Shown in pieces: positions 53,986-64,000 of a stretch of DNA of 64,000 bases (position 1 is the first letter of the stretch; each line of letters opens with the position of its first letter). The stretch comes from Phragmites australis (Eukaryota > Streptophyta > Magnoliopsida > Poales > Poaceae): positions 29,046,501-29,110,500 of the forward strand of contig NC_084923.1 of NCBI RefSeq assembly GCF_958298935.1. Reading direction: 5' to 3'. The translations under genes were made by a program, and so were the position numbers. The notes under the pieces are model-generated. The model ran no database searches, was not told the DNA's origin, and saw nothing but the letters and a program-made list of their open reading frames with translations.

Positions 53986-54321
53986 TTTCTAGGCCCAAAT
54001 GATGACGGACGGAATGTCTGTGCAACTTGTAGCTTTCTTTCTATATCTTTCACCCAATCATCTGCATCCATAGGCTCCACTGCATGGCTGAATAATAGGG
54101 GCTGAGTTCTCTTGAATTCTCCAAGTCTTGATGGTTGATGGGGTTGAGGAACATGATTTGGCTGCTGTTGCTACATCTGCACCATAGTTTGAGCTTAAAC
54201 TTGTAAGATCTTAGTTTACATAGCCATTTGTTGTTCCAAGGTCACTGGAGGAGGCGGGGGTGGATTCTGGTTGTTGTTGTCCTCCTCGTTGGTATTGGTG
54301 CTCCTTCTTTGTGTTAACCAT
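53986..54321 (-). pseudogene. Gypsy gag N-terminus
   Basis: From an ATG at 54321: MVNT, then after one frame shift RRSTNTNEEDNNNQ, NPPPPPPVTLEQQMAM-stop, HAVEPMDADDWVKDIERKLQ and VAQTFRPSSFG. This is the standard plant gypsy gag start with Asn/Pro-rich head and 'DADDWL..IE.KL'. It is cut at about 53986 by copy B. Confidence 0.75.
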
Positions 54322-54335
54322 CTAATTAGGGTTGG

Positions 54336-54890
54336 GAAAAGAAACAGGAATAGATAAGCAAGACTGGAAAAAGGATTTAACTAAGGAAACCCAACTATAC
54401 TATATTATAGATATTAAAGATGCGGCTGTGGACAAGGTGCGAAAGCATTCCACAGCACACACCGACACTCAAACAAAAGATCCAAATCACACACTTAGCA
54501 CCATAACAATTCTCACACTATCATTATTATCCTTAACGATTACATCAATGCTCGACTCTAGCAAAACTAAGACAATCTGCTAAATGCTCTACTGTTGTGA
54601 CTCCTCTCTAGTGCGGTATCCTGAGGGGGATGAATCGGCTGATCCTTCTTCTTCTATGGCAAGGGCGTTGAGGCAGATCCTCTTGCGCAGAGGTGAGTGG
54701 ATAGATAGGACTTCTTTTTCATCTTCTGCAGGTTCTTCTTGGTTGGCATCATGTTCATCCTTGAGCAATGAAGTGACAAAAATGAGGCATTGACGTACAT
54801 CTCCCAATTCCCATAGGGTGCAGTCCAATTCATCTTCCAAGGCCATAGTGAGAGGAACTTGTTCACGAAGCTTGGAATTCTCTCCGAAGG
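54336..54890 (-). pseudogene. Unrecognised minus-strand ORF, left half (split by a solo LTR)
   Basis: Reading leftwards from the solo-LTR boundary: FGENSKLREQVPLTMALEDE, LDCTLWELGDVRQCLIFVTS, LLKDEHDANQEEPAEDEKEV, SIHSPLRKRICL, SPSGYRTREESQQ. Acidic, with no domain recognised. Together with 56310-56766 it forms a frame upstream of gag in the same minus-sense element, possibly an extra 5' ORF. Low certainty on function. Confidence 0.4.
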
Positions 54891-54895
54891 GACGC

Positions 54896-56304
54896 TGTAG
54901 CATTAGGCCCATAGGTAAGTGGTAAGTTTTTCGGTGATTAATGATAACCATATCATTGTGACTAATGTGTTTATTTTGAAGGGAATCAATTTTTTAGTTC
55001 ACAATGATTGAATGGGTTTTCTTAGTCCTATGGAATTCTATTGGTCAATCAAAAAGATATTTGCATCAATACTAAGCATCTTCTAGTTCTAAGTGTCACA
55101 AAGTGATGAAGGACACTTAGAGTAGACATAGGTCTCTTTTCGTATTTTTGATTGTACTATAAAGGGGGGCTAAGTGTTGTAGCTTGACCTAGTTGAGTCT
55201 AGACATAGTTGAATGCACACTTGCAAAAATCTAGCACTAGGTAGCTAATTGAAGCCCATGGGTGAGAAGTTGAGAGGTTAGAACTCAAAGTCGATTGAAT
55301 TGGATGAGTTCCAGAAAATTTGTTCCCACTGGATTGTCCGGTGCGAGAAGGTTTGAACTCACCAGACTATTTTCTCTCTCAGTGAAGGGTTCAAATGACC
55401 TCACTGGATTGTCCGGTGATTGGAGGAATTCTGCACTAGAGCATTTAACAGAAGAGTCATTTAACACGTGAAGAAAAGTAATCTCACCGGATTGTCCGGT
55501 GATGACAGAGGCGTGTGCACCAGACCATCTGGCGCTCACAGAAAATGTGAGTGGTTGGGTAATGGCTAGATTTGGACCTCTAGCCTATATATACCCCCTC
55601 ACTTGACTTCATACATCTCTCTTGCAATCCAGAAGTATTCATACACAGTTGGTGTTATTTAGAAGCAAGGGAAAGCAGTTGAGGTGATTTGCAAGTTCTT
55701 AATTAAAGATTAAGGACCTCATTAGTGCTTTAAGAGTAGCGAGTGTGCATCTAGCTGTTGTTTAGGCTTGATAGGGATCAAGTGAACCAGTTAGCTTATT
55801 ACTCTTGGTGGTTGGAAACACCTAGCTGGTCGTGGAGATTGGAGGTGTTCTCAGTGAGCTCTTGGAGGTCTTGTGGGATCCCCGGGAAGCTCGTGTACTT
55901 GGTTTGATGCCCGCCAATCCGGAGATGGAGAAGTGGCAATCACTAGTGAGAACTTGAGTCTTGGTGACAAAAGGGGGAGTGACATCCTTGTGTGGATGCT
56001 CCAACGAGGATTAGCGAAGAGTGCCCACTCTTAGATATCTCGGGAAAAACTCGGTCTCCTCTTTTCCTACTCTTGTTACATTCTACATTTTGCTTCTAGC
56101 ATTTACTTCATGCAAGTTTCAATTCTACACTTTTCTTATGTTCTACATGCTTGCATGTTTGTTCTTATCATTCTAGCTTGCTAGGCCGTCTATTTGCTTT
56201 TATTCATTCTAGGCTAAGGTTGCTCTTTGTTCTAGAATACGGTAGTTGGTTTCAGCTTTTTTAGTGCCCTATTCAGCCCCCTCTAGGGCCATTAGATCCT
56301 TTCA
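54896..56304 (+). mobile_element. Solo LTR (1409 bp), Opie/SIRE-type copia
   Basis: TGTAGCATTAGG at the left, TTAGATCCTTTCA at the right, and exact GACGC duplications outside (54891-54895, 56305-56309). No primer-binding site follows. The end 'CCCCCTCTAGGGCCATTAGA' + 'TCCTTTCA', the start 'CGGTGATTAATGATAAC' and repeated 'GGATTGTCCGGTG' words are typical of this copia group and shared with 61912-63537 in the opposite orientation. Confidence 0.9.
55310..55510 (+). repeat. 'CCGGATTGTCCGGTG' words in the copia solo LTR
   Basis: Three or four repeats of 'CACTGGATTGTCCGGTG'-like sequence, each partly palindromic (CCGG). The opposite-strand equivalents 'CACCGGACCATCCGGTG' recur in 62830-63370. Confidence 0.65.
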
Positions 56305-56309
56305 GACGC

Positions 56310-56766
56310 TTCACGAACAGATCATCACTTCCCCTGGTTCTCCGGGGACAGTATTGATCTCGAACACGAGATATGACTTGACGTGCAGCATCTCGAACAC
56401 CAATGGCGAAGGTTGCTCTTGGGGCCATTGCTGAGTGAATGCCACAATTCGGTGAACATCCATGTCTCTATCTTGGTTTCGCTAGTAGTCGTAGATCGTG
56501 ACTTCAACCTTCTATTCTTCATATCCCGGGTGTTGCTTCTTAATTCCTCTATAGATGGGCTTCTGCGTATGTCCATGTCCAGAATGTATTCCCCATAGCA
56601 AGTTAGGAAGGTGTCTAGTGTGAAGACTGTCACTCTCATAGACGTTGTGAACATGATCCATGTTGCAAAAAGTGGGATCATCAATCTCCTCTTCAATTGG
56701 AACACGTTGAAGAATGGGTGGACGTCCTCCTGTTGACTTGCGAGCAGTGAGCAGTTGGCAAACCAT
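56310..56766 (-). pseudogene. Unrecognised minus-strand ORF, right half
   Basis: Starts MVCQLLTARKSTGGRPPILQ at 56766, then RVPIEEEIDDPTF and NLLWGIHSGHGHTQKPIYRG, with a frame change before the solo LTR (RIVAFTQQWPQEQPSPLVFE, VPGEPGEVMICS). It lies 150 bp inside the primer-binding site at 56918, so it is the first ORF of that element. No known domain recognised. Confidence 0.45.
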
Positions 56767-56917
56767 CTATAAAAGGAGAAGATAGGATATAAGAACTAGC
56801 ATTAAAGATAGCAAGAGGCGAGTATAAGAACTAAGAAAAAGCTTATATGGGTTTAGAGAAACTAGAAAAACACTAAGACGATCATTCTAACTAGGCTTGC
56901 AAACCTACAGTCAATGT

Positions 56918-56930
56918 GGCTCTGATACCA
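56918..56930 (-). promoter_or_regulatory. Primer-binding site, initiator tRNA-Met type
   Basis: TGGTATCAGAGCC on the minus strand, 4 bp from the LTR edge at 56935. Confidence 0.85.
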
Positions 56931-56934
56931 CCTC

Positions 56935-58880
56935 TGTCACACCTGGTTTTAACGGACAAAACCAATTGCGGCTGATGTGTGCCCAGGAAGTTCAACTTTT
57001 ACAATAAAGACTTCACCTAAACAACTCTAATAACTAAATGACAGCATCTAAACGACGGTAGCAGGATGAAAGCATCGGCGACCAAGCACTCCACATGCAC
57101 CGACCGAAAGAGACACTTCTAGAACACCAGGTGGTCATCTTTGTAGTCCTCAAATTCTTCCACTGAGCAACATATGTATTAGGGGAGGTAGCAAGGGTGA
57201 GCACATGGGGTACTCATAAGTGATAAAGTAATGACCTGTATGCTTTCAAGCATAGGCTAACACAAGGTATATTTGCGTAAATGCGAGTAAATAAAATAGT
57301 AATATAATTGAAAAGCATTAAGTAGTGGTTAAGTCAATGTAACCCAAACCACCCAACAACTATCCATCCAAAGGTAACCATCCATAAACCATCACCATCT
57401 AGTACCTCCTATACCTACGAGACCATGACCATAATCAACTAGAAATGTGAGGATCCAAGTTTCCCATAATCGAGGGCACGACTGTTATAACAGTTTTACA
57501 CTCTGTAGAGGTTGTCCAACTTTACCCATGAGTTGTGATTTCCATGTTGCCATGTTCATGACACACTTAACACATGCCAGTAGTGTGCCGCCAGGAGATC
57601 ACTACGAAGCATTATCCATTGATTAGGTCCTTGTACGGCAACGAATGCCAGCCAGGTGTTTAACCAATATACTAAGCCTTACCCATATCAGCCTCATAGT
57701 TGGTACAGTAATTCTTGGGTTGTCGCTGCATGAACCGATCTTTATATGTGATGCTTGAGCAAAGACTATCCAACAGGGAAATAACTAACAAAACCTAACA
57801 TCTCTGCTTGGAACGTATCCACAAGCCCACCACATAAACCACCATTATCAAACCAACTCTTTGCCCAAGTCCTAGAGTTCCATGTTAATATATTAAGTTC
57901 ATTATCACCATTGCATGAGTCCATTAATCAGGTATATGACACTTCCTAACATCCAAATAGCAGCGCTAAGCAATTCTACCCAAATGACTCATATCAACTA
58001 CCACTTAGGCTTCAAAGAATGTAAAGGAAGAACTAGGTAAACACTAAAATAGGTGACTACCCATCAAATTGACAGACATAGCATGCAATTTTGTAAAACA
58101 AAATATTTAAAACATAGGTTAAAGATGATCAAGGAAACTTGCCTTCTCCTTGCTGCTGCTCAGTGTACTCTTGCTCCTGGTCTTGATGTTCTTCAAGTTG
58201 ATCCAGGGCATTGTCGACTAATTGCACTATTATCAGTAAAGCACACAAACATATCTAGAAAGAAAGAGCACTGAAAAACGAATCTAACTGCGCAAGAATC
58301 GCTTAAAACGGAGCTACGATGAAAACGAAATGCTAAAAACAAGATTAGGGTTTATTTTAATTAAGAAAATGACTTAATTGTAATTATCTGAAAGTTTTAG
58401 GGACTTCTTTTGTAAAAATAGAGGGACTGTTTGTAATTTTGGAAATTTCAGGGACTTAAGTCTAAGAAGACTTTGCTCTTTTTGTGATTTCAAAAAAGTC
58501 CAGGGTCTTAATTGCAAAATTCCCAATTATCAGGGATTTCTGGAGTTATTTTTGTATTGAAAGACCCTATTTATTGTGTGGTTGCTAACTGTCTAGCTGA
58601 CTGGCTGACACATGAGCGAGATTTGTGATGTGACAGGTGATGTGGCACGCTGACGAGGCATGGAGGCTGACTAGGTTAAAGAGGGACACGTGGCAGGATG
58701 CTATAGGATATCGAAGGGGTATGTAAAGATCTAATCTAAACCGTTCAGATCGGATCCGGTGGATAGAGGAGTTGGGTGACTGGAGGGAGGAGAATACGGC
58801 GGCGAACTCGCTGGAGCAGGGGGAAACCTCGTCGCTGGCCTCGGATTGCGATGACTAGCAGCGGAAAAGCATCGGCGAGG
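56935..58880 (-). repeat. 5' LTR of a minus-sense gypsy element (right edge approximate)
   Basis: The left edge TGTCACACCTGG is fixed by the PBS. In the sense direction it ends CCAGGTGTGACA. The body holds AT-rich 3' sequence and a GC-rich 5' third near 58600-58870. The right edge is somewhere at 58850-58910 where copia gag sequence begins. No long ORF. Confidence 0.6.
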
Positions 58881-58899
58881 CATGCAGAGCTTACCTCAG

Positions 58900-61880
58900 G
58901 TCTTCCTTGTTTGTTCTTCCCCTAGGCACACCATCTTGCTTTGGTCGCTAAAATTCTCCCTCTTTGTCAAACAATCTCAAAAAGGCTACAAACATATGTT
59001 GACTTCAAGGAAAAAATGTTAGAGCAAATGGGAGTCCCAACTGTTGACTTCATAAATCAAAAGGGGACAAAATGAAGGAGTTCTTGCATGGTAAGAAAAA
59101 CATTTTTCCGAGTGAGGATCCAATAAGATGACACAACTTGTAGAAATAGATATAGATCACAATTCATGAAACTCACATAATATGGTCTAAACTCCCCCTA
59201 TTCATGTGTATATGATTAGACCCACTTATGATGAACCACTTGTAAGTATGTGGCAATACTTGCACACTAAACAATAGATCATAATAGGAAGTTTAAGATA
59301 TATTATACATGGAGGTATCTTAAATGTACAAATAATTTGACAATGATACCAAGTGAAGCCTTTAAACATTGCATATATCCAAAGACTTGTAGATTATTCC
59401 AGAAGACAACAAAAGATAATACTTGAAACACATGTTAGTCTCAAAATCATAACCCATATGATATGCTCCCCTTAAATGTGTGTATACAAGTGTCAAATAC
59501 TTATGAGAGACATGCTCTTGTTATTGATAATAATGGGGAATTTATCCTATATATTGGACTCATGGCACATAAATAAAAAAACATGAAAACAAGTGCCATG
59601 AAAAGAACCTGCAACTTATAAACCAAGTAGGTTGCTCATGGGTTAGAGAGGAAGACAAGCAATGTACCATATGAAAAAGTTATACTAGGCATTACAAAGA
59701 AATCAAATATGCACATGCAATCCTAGATAATACAAAGGTACTAGATGCAAAACAAAATGCATGCACAAAAATCTAACTACCATTATCTCTTAAACTTTGG
59801 ATGGGAGATTTGGGTATATGATGATCAAGGTCTTGATCAATGCATCTATTGTATACTTGACTTTTTTACTAGAACATTTACTTCATCTTGTGAGTCAAGT
59901 CTCCAAATGCCCCGAGCTGACCCGTGGACTTCAAGTCTTCTTTGGAACCCAAACCGATTGGGTCCCCTTCATTTTGGTGATGACTTTCTTTGGCACCCAA
60001 ATGGGTTGGTTCCACCTCTAATCCTTTCTTCAAACCATGTGTGCAACCACTTTAGCATTGCCCTTCTTCTTGAGCTTGTAGTGGTTGCTCTTGGTCTTGA
60101 TATTATAATTAGGCTTGGTGTAGATGTTGGAGGTCTTGTTTGAGAGATTCATCGCCTTCTTCTTTTACTTGGTCTCTTTCTTGACCTGCTTGCATTGGAA
60201 GGACTTGTCTCCTTCTTGGTGATATTTGAAACATGTCACAGTGGATCTCTCTGCAAGCTTGTTCACCATGTTGTCATTGGCTTTCTTGAGAAGGTTGGAC
60301 ATGATTCTTGCCCTTCAATCTTGCTAAGTCCTTTTTGAGCTTATCATTCTCTTGTGCAATTAGATCATTATATGATTATACAACATTCTCACAGATGTCT
60401 CATTGCAAAGGGATGAGCTAGATGGATCAATCAAATCATCATAAGAAGTAGAAGCATCTAGCTTAATCAAAGAGAGAGGTAGATTACTTCAAATGTGCCT
60501 TAGTTTGAGATTCAATGCCCTCAAGTTTTGCCTTAAGCTCTTCATGCTCCTTGTTTAGCAATTCAAATTTGCTCAATAATTATTCATAATTAGGAACAAA
60601 AGAAGCATGAATATCATTAAGGGCATTGAATTTATTAAGTTCTTTAGCTTGTTTCCTTAAGGTCCTTTGTTGCTCATTGATGAATTCAAGAAGTTCTCCT
60701 TGAGAGGATTAATCTGCATCATCACTTACATTGCTTTTTGTACCTTTGGTCATAAGGCACTTGCATGATGATGACTTGCGTGATGATGACCTTTAGGAAG
60801 AACTCCTCTTGGAGGAATGGATGGAGAAGATCTTATCACTTGAGCTTGAACCTTTATCTTCACTCACCCATCTTCATATGCTTGCAAATGTTTTGCCTCT
60901 TCCCCTTGTGTCCCTCTTCTTGATATGATCAATTGTATTGACCAAGTCTTTTATGGAGATTGGATGATTAATCTTGATGTTGATCCTTTTAATATACTTC
61001 TCCAATATTGATACGAGCTTGATGATCTTGGGAGCCATTTCTTCATCACTTGAGGTGCTTTGCTCATCTTCTTTATCGTTTGCTTCATATTCGTCACCAT
61101 CATCTTCGCTTGATCTTGACTCTTGGTCTTGCCTTCTCATCTTCATGTGTGGGCATGGAGCTTTCTTGCTTGTAACGGCAAGGTTTTTGTCACCGAATCA
61201 GAAGGAAGGATCAACCTCCATGTTCATGGTCATCTCATGGGCGATGATCTTGCCAAGAACTTTGTTGAAGTCATCTTGCAAATTTTGTTGTTATCATAGA
61301 TGATGGAGACTATCAACTTGTACTTTGGAAGTAAAGCTTGAAGTATTCTTCTCACCACTTGATATTCTCTAATTGGCATCAAACCCAGCCCATTGATCTC
61401 ATTGATATAATATTCAAACGTGAGTACATGTCATTAGCACTTTAATAGGTAAATTGTTTGATGCTATTGAGCTTAGTGACTAGCACATGATATTTATCAT
61501 TGCACACATCCTTTGCCCTTTCATGTATTTCAAGGAGGTTAGTCCAAATATAATGAGCATTGGTGAGAGAAGAAACTCGATTAAATGCATCAATGCTTAG
61601 AGATGATAAGGATATTCTTCGCTAAAACATCTAATTGTCTCTCCTTGTTTGTGAGACGTTGCTTCATCCACTCCTCGATGACTCTCAAAACATCTAGACC
61701 TTTGGCTTGCAAATAACAAGTCATTTGAATTTTTCAATGGGGGAAGTGAGTGTCATCAAAACATGGAGCACTAGCGGTATCCATCCCTACCTCGGACATC
61801 ACAATAGACTAGGCGGTGAAGCCTAACGGATAAAAAATGAGACTATAGCTCAAATGCCACTTGGATTGGTGTATCTTTGT
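58900..61880 (-). pseudogene. Ty1/copia (Opie/SIRE-type) gag, decayed
   Basis: Minus-strand fragments follow a copia gag from the PBS leftwards: an N-terminal part with many frame breaks (61800-61150), the best open piece at 61146-60874 (RRQDQESRSSEDDGDEYEAN with SDEEMAPKIIKLVSILEKYI), Ser/Lys/Asp-rich stretches (60780-60840) and a zinc-knuckle relic at about 60190-60240 reading CFKYHQEGDKSFQC. The usual CCHC spacing is kept, but the second Cys is Tyr and the His is Asp. The left part (58900-60150) has only short ORFs. The whole is a pseudogene, and pol is absent. Confidence 0.6.
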
Positions 61881-61895
61881 GAAAGGTGTGATCTC

Positions 61896-61910
61896 TAGCT
61901 CTGATACCAA
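61896..61910 (-). promoter_or_regulatory. Primer-binding site of the copia element
   Basis: TTGGTATCAGAGCTA on the minus strand, directly at the LTR edge (initiator tRNA-Met type). Confidence 0.85.
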
Positions 61911-61911
61911 T

Positions 61912-63537
61912 TGAAGGGATCAGTGACGTCCTAAGAGGGAGAGTTGAATTGGGACACTTGAAACTATTCAGCTCCAAACATTGCACAAGATAAACCTATA
62001 TCAATTTTTATCTAAATGTGTTCTAGGTTTATCTAGTATGTCTACTCTACCTTTCAAAAGGTTTACAACCTATAGTCAGTCATAGCAAACTAATTTATGA
62101 AGGTAAACATGCAAGGATAGATTGCAAGTATGTAAATACGAAAATGTAAAGTTGGAAGAGACAACAAAATTGGCACAATGGATTTTTATCCCACAGTATT
62201 GACAACATAAATGCCACCCTAGTCTACGTGGGAGCTCCACCAAGGATAAGCTCACGGTTGCCAAGACTCTTTCAGTCATGGCTCTTGAGCCACCTAAGCC
62301 TCAAGCAGGATGAGCCACCAAGTCACTAATGCAAGGCCTCACCACAAGCCTCACATGTAGTCATCTTTAGTTTGGAGCCTGAGCCACCAATGCAAAAGTC
62401 TCCATGTCCCTGTACAAGCATCTTGCCGTCACTCCACACCAAGTCAGAGGGTCAATAAGCTTGATCCACCAAGGCCCAAGGTGCCAGCGAGTCACCAAGA
62501 CTCCAAGGTGCTGGCATACCACGGGGTACAAACTAGGATTACTCTTTGATCTACTCACTAGGTAGCAAAACTTATATTAAACTCTCTCTAGGTCTACTAG
62601 CACTAATCACTCCCTAATCTTATGCTTAATTGCCTTGAATGATCACTTTTATCACTTTGGTGGTACGGATGTCTTCTCAAGTGTATGTGAGCTTCTTTAG
62701 ACTCCAGCACACTCAAATGGCCGAGTGGGGGGATAGGGTATTTATATCCTCAACCCTGCAAACCAGTCGTTGCTCCAACGGCTCCACCCGACTGTGAAAA
62801 TTAGATGATCCGTTGTTAATAGCAATACCAACACTGGACCATCCGGTGTGTACATCAATACAAATGAGCTGTTGGAACTCCACTCAAATCCATTTGTGAA
62901 CACCAGATATTCTGATGTAACATTCAACTCCATCACCGGACCATCTGGTGTGTAGACTTAAGCCTTAACGAGCCACTTCTTCATAGTTTATTGTCTAGTG
63001 TGTGTAATCTTTTGATTAGCGGACTATCTGGTGTGTACAACTTCTCACACCGCTAAAAACCTTTTGGAAAATCCATCAGTGAAGCCTCCAATGTATTCTT
63101 CTCTTCATCATCGGACAATCCAGTGAGTTCAAAACTCTTCTACACTAAAAAACCTTTCTCCTAGAAGTGTATTTCTCCTTAACACTAGACCATCCGATGT
63201 GTTGAATTGCAGAACATCTTCTGAGATAGAATGCTCTGGTGTGTGCACCAATCAGAGCACCGAACAATCTAGTGAGGTCTTCACTTTTCTTCTCTGAGTC
63301 AAACACTTCACTGAGCACCGGACCATCTGATGAGTTCTTGTTTCTGAGCACTAGACCTTCCAGTGAGTGCATTTTCTTCCGAACTCGTCCAATTTAACCA
63401 TTCTTGAGTTTGTCTTTGGTGGCTTTTACATGTATTGCATCCATGAGACCTACTAAGGCATATACTTGACAAACATGTTAGTCACATTGACTATATTGTC
63501 ATTAATCACCAAAATCACATACATGCCCTAAGTGGGT
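61912..63537 (-). repeat. 5' LTR of the Opie/SIRE-type copia element
   Basis: Plus-strand left edge TGAAGGGATC; in the sense direction the end is GATCCCTTCA, as in the solo LTR at 54896-56304. The sense start region 'TTTTGGTGATTAATGACAA' is at about 63490-63515. The exact 5' edge is unclear because another LTR begins at 63538. Repeated 'CACCGGACCATC(C/T)GGTG' words lie at 62830-63370. Confidence 0.75.
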
Positions 63538-64000
63538 TGTCGAATATCTAACTACGAGGTATATGTGCATAAGGAGTGTATCATACACGTACAGGGTATG
63601 TACAACACATATTAGATAGCTCCATATATCACAGAACCGAATCAGCGGTACCTGATACACCCGGAATCAAAAAAATACATAATAGGAAGGTTTAGATTGG
63701 TCACCCAAATCAGAACTATCGGTATCAAAAATAGATCTATCTACTTGGACGTTAAGGTAGACAACTCCCTATCGACTACAACTGGATAGGAGTCAGTACC
63801 TCACCCTATATAAGGCAGAAAAGCGGGGGGAGGACAAGAGAGAGGCAAGCATCAAGACCCAACAAAGGAGTTACTCGAAAACTTTAGCCCTAGGTTAGAT
63901 TAGATCCGATCTACTCCTTGTAATAGTCTTAGCCACATTGCTTGTACTCGAGATCATCAATATACAGCAGCAACACTCCCATAGGATGTAAGGTATTACT
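63538..64000 (+). repeat. LTR start of a gypsy-type element, continues beyond the window
   Basis: Starts TGTCGAATATCTAAC and contains a promoter core CCTATATAAGGCAG (about 63807-63820), a polyadenylation-like region, and near the end 'CGAGATCATCAATATACAGC', a motif frequent at the R/U5 part of grass gypsy LTRs. The right boundary is outside the window. Left flank TGGGT. Confidence 0.55.

Noticed and set aside
59745..60143. 132-codon plus-strand ORF
   Set aside because: It lies in a minus-sense copia gag region, has no domain, and its composition matches the antisense of decayed gag.

Overview
The window looks like a gene-poor, repeat-rich stretch of a grass nuclear genome, probably panicoid (sorghum, Miscanthus, sugarcane or Setaria-like). 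This rests on recognisable grass retroelement families: long-LTR Tekay-type Ty3/gypsy with chromodomain, RIRE2/Dasheng-like Ty3/gypsy with an antisense ORF, an Opie/SIRE-type Ty1/copia, and a CACTA element with 'CAGTGCCGGTT'-type subterminal repeats. There is no bacterial-style operon, CRISPR array or rRNA. The species call is inference; no search was run. Layout: (1) 1-7845 is the only non-nested part. It holds one convincing host gene, a secreted glycine-rich protein on the minus strand (3489-4079) with a clear TATA box, plus a possible upstream minus-strand 5' exon (about 2337-2797), a tRNA-Cys-like relic (7537-7608) and two MITE-like elements. (2) 7846-17265 is the 3' half of a minus-sense RIRE2/Tat-like retrotransposon: 3' LTR, an antisense ORF region read on the plus strand, short tandem repeats and a pol C-terminus. 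It is split by a 3.7-kb solo LTR (10302-14015) with an exact 5-bp target duplication. (3) 17266-24935 is a plus-sense, pol-less derivative with a TGGCGCCGTC primer-binding site (like the rice LARD Dasheng), filled with three kinds of tandem arrays (about 165, 30 and 107 bp). (4) 24936-28932 is the integrase/chromodomain end and 3' LTR of a Tekay-type element. (5) 28933-30161 is a gag start and 5' LTR of another minus-sense RIRE2-like copy. (6) 30162-46990 is a minus-sense gypsy with the unusual order gag-PBS-LTR-integrase-RNase H-RT, whose RT is interrupted by an 11,454-bp CACTA transposon (34915-46368) with matching termini and a CAA target duplication. (7) 46991-53985 holds gypsy gag scraps, a LARD fragment and a second RIRE2-like 3' LTR plus antisense-ORF copy. 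(8) 53986-58900 is a minus-sense gypsy 5' part containing a copia solo LTR with a GACGC duplication. (9) 58900-63537 is a minus-sense copia gag and 5' LTR. (10) 63538-64000 is the start of another LTR. How the parts work together: every long transposon reading frame examined carries stops or frameshifts, so the copies here look dead individually, but the nest records a datable order of insertion. The CACTA element has two transcription units, a TNP2-like transposase (36081-39370) and a DUF8039/Ulp1-like gene (42215-45835). Each is preceded by its own block of subterminal-type repeats and a TATA-like sequence, so the middle block may be a second promoter module. The RIRE2-like copies carry a long protein-coding region on the strand opposite to LTR transcription.
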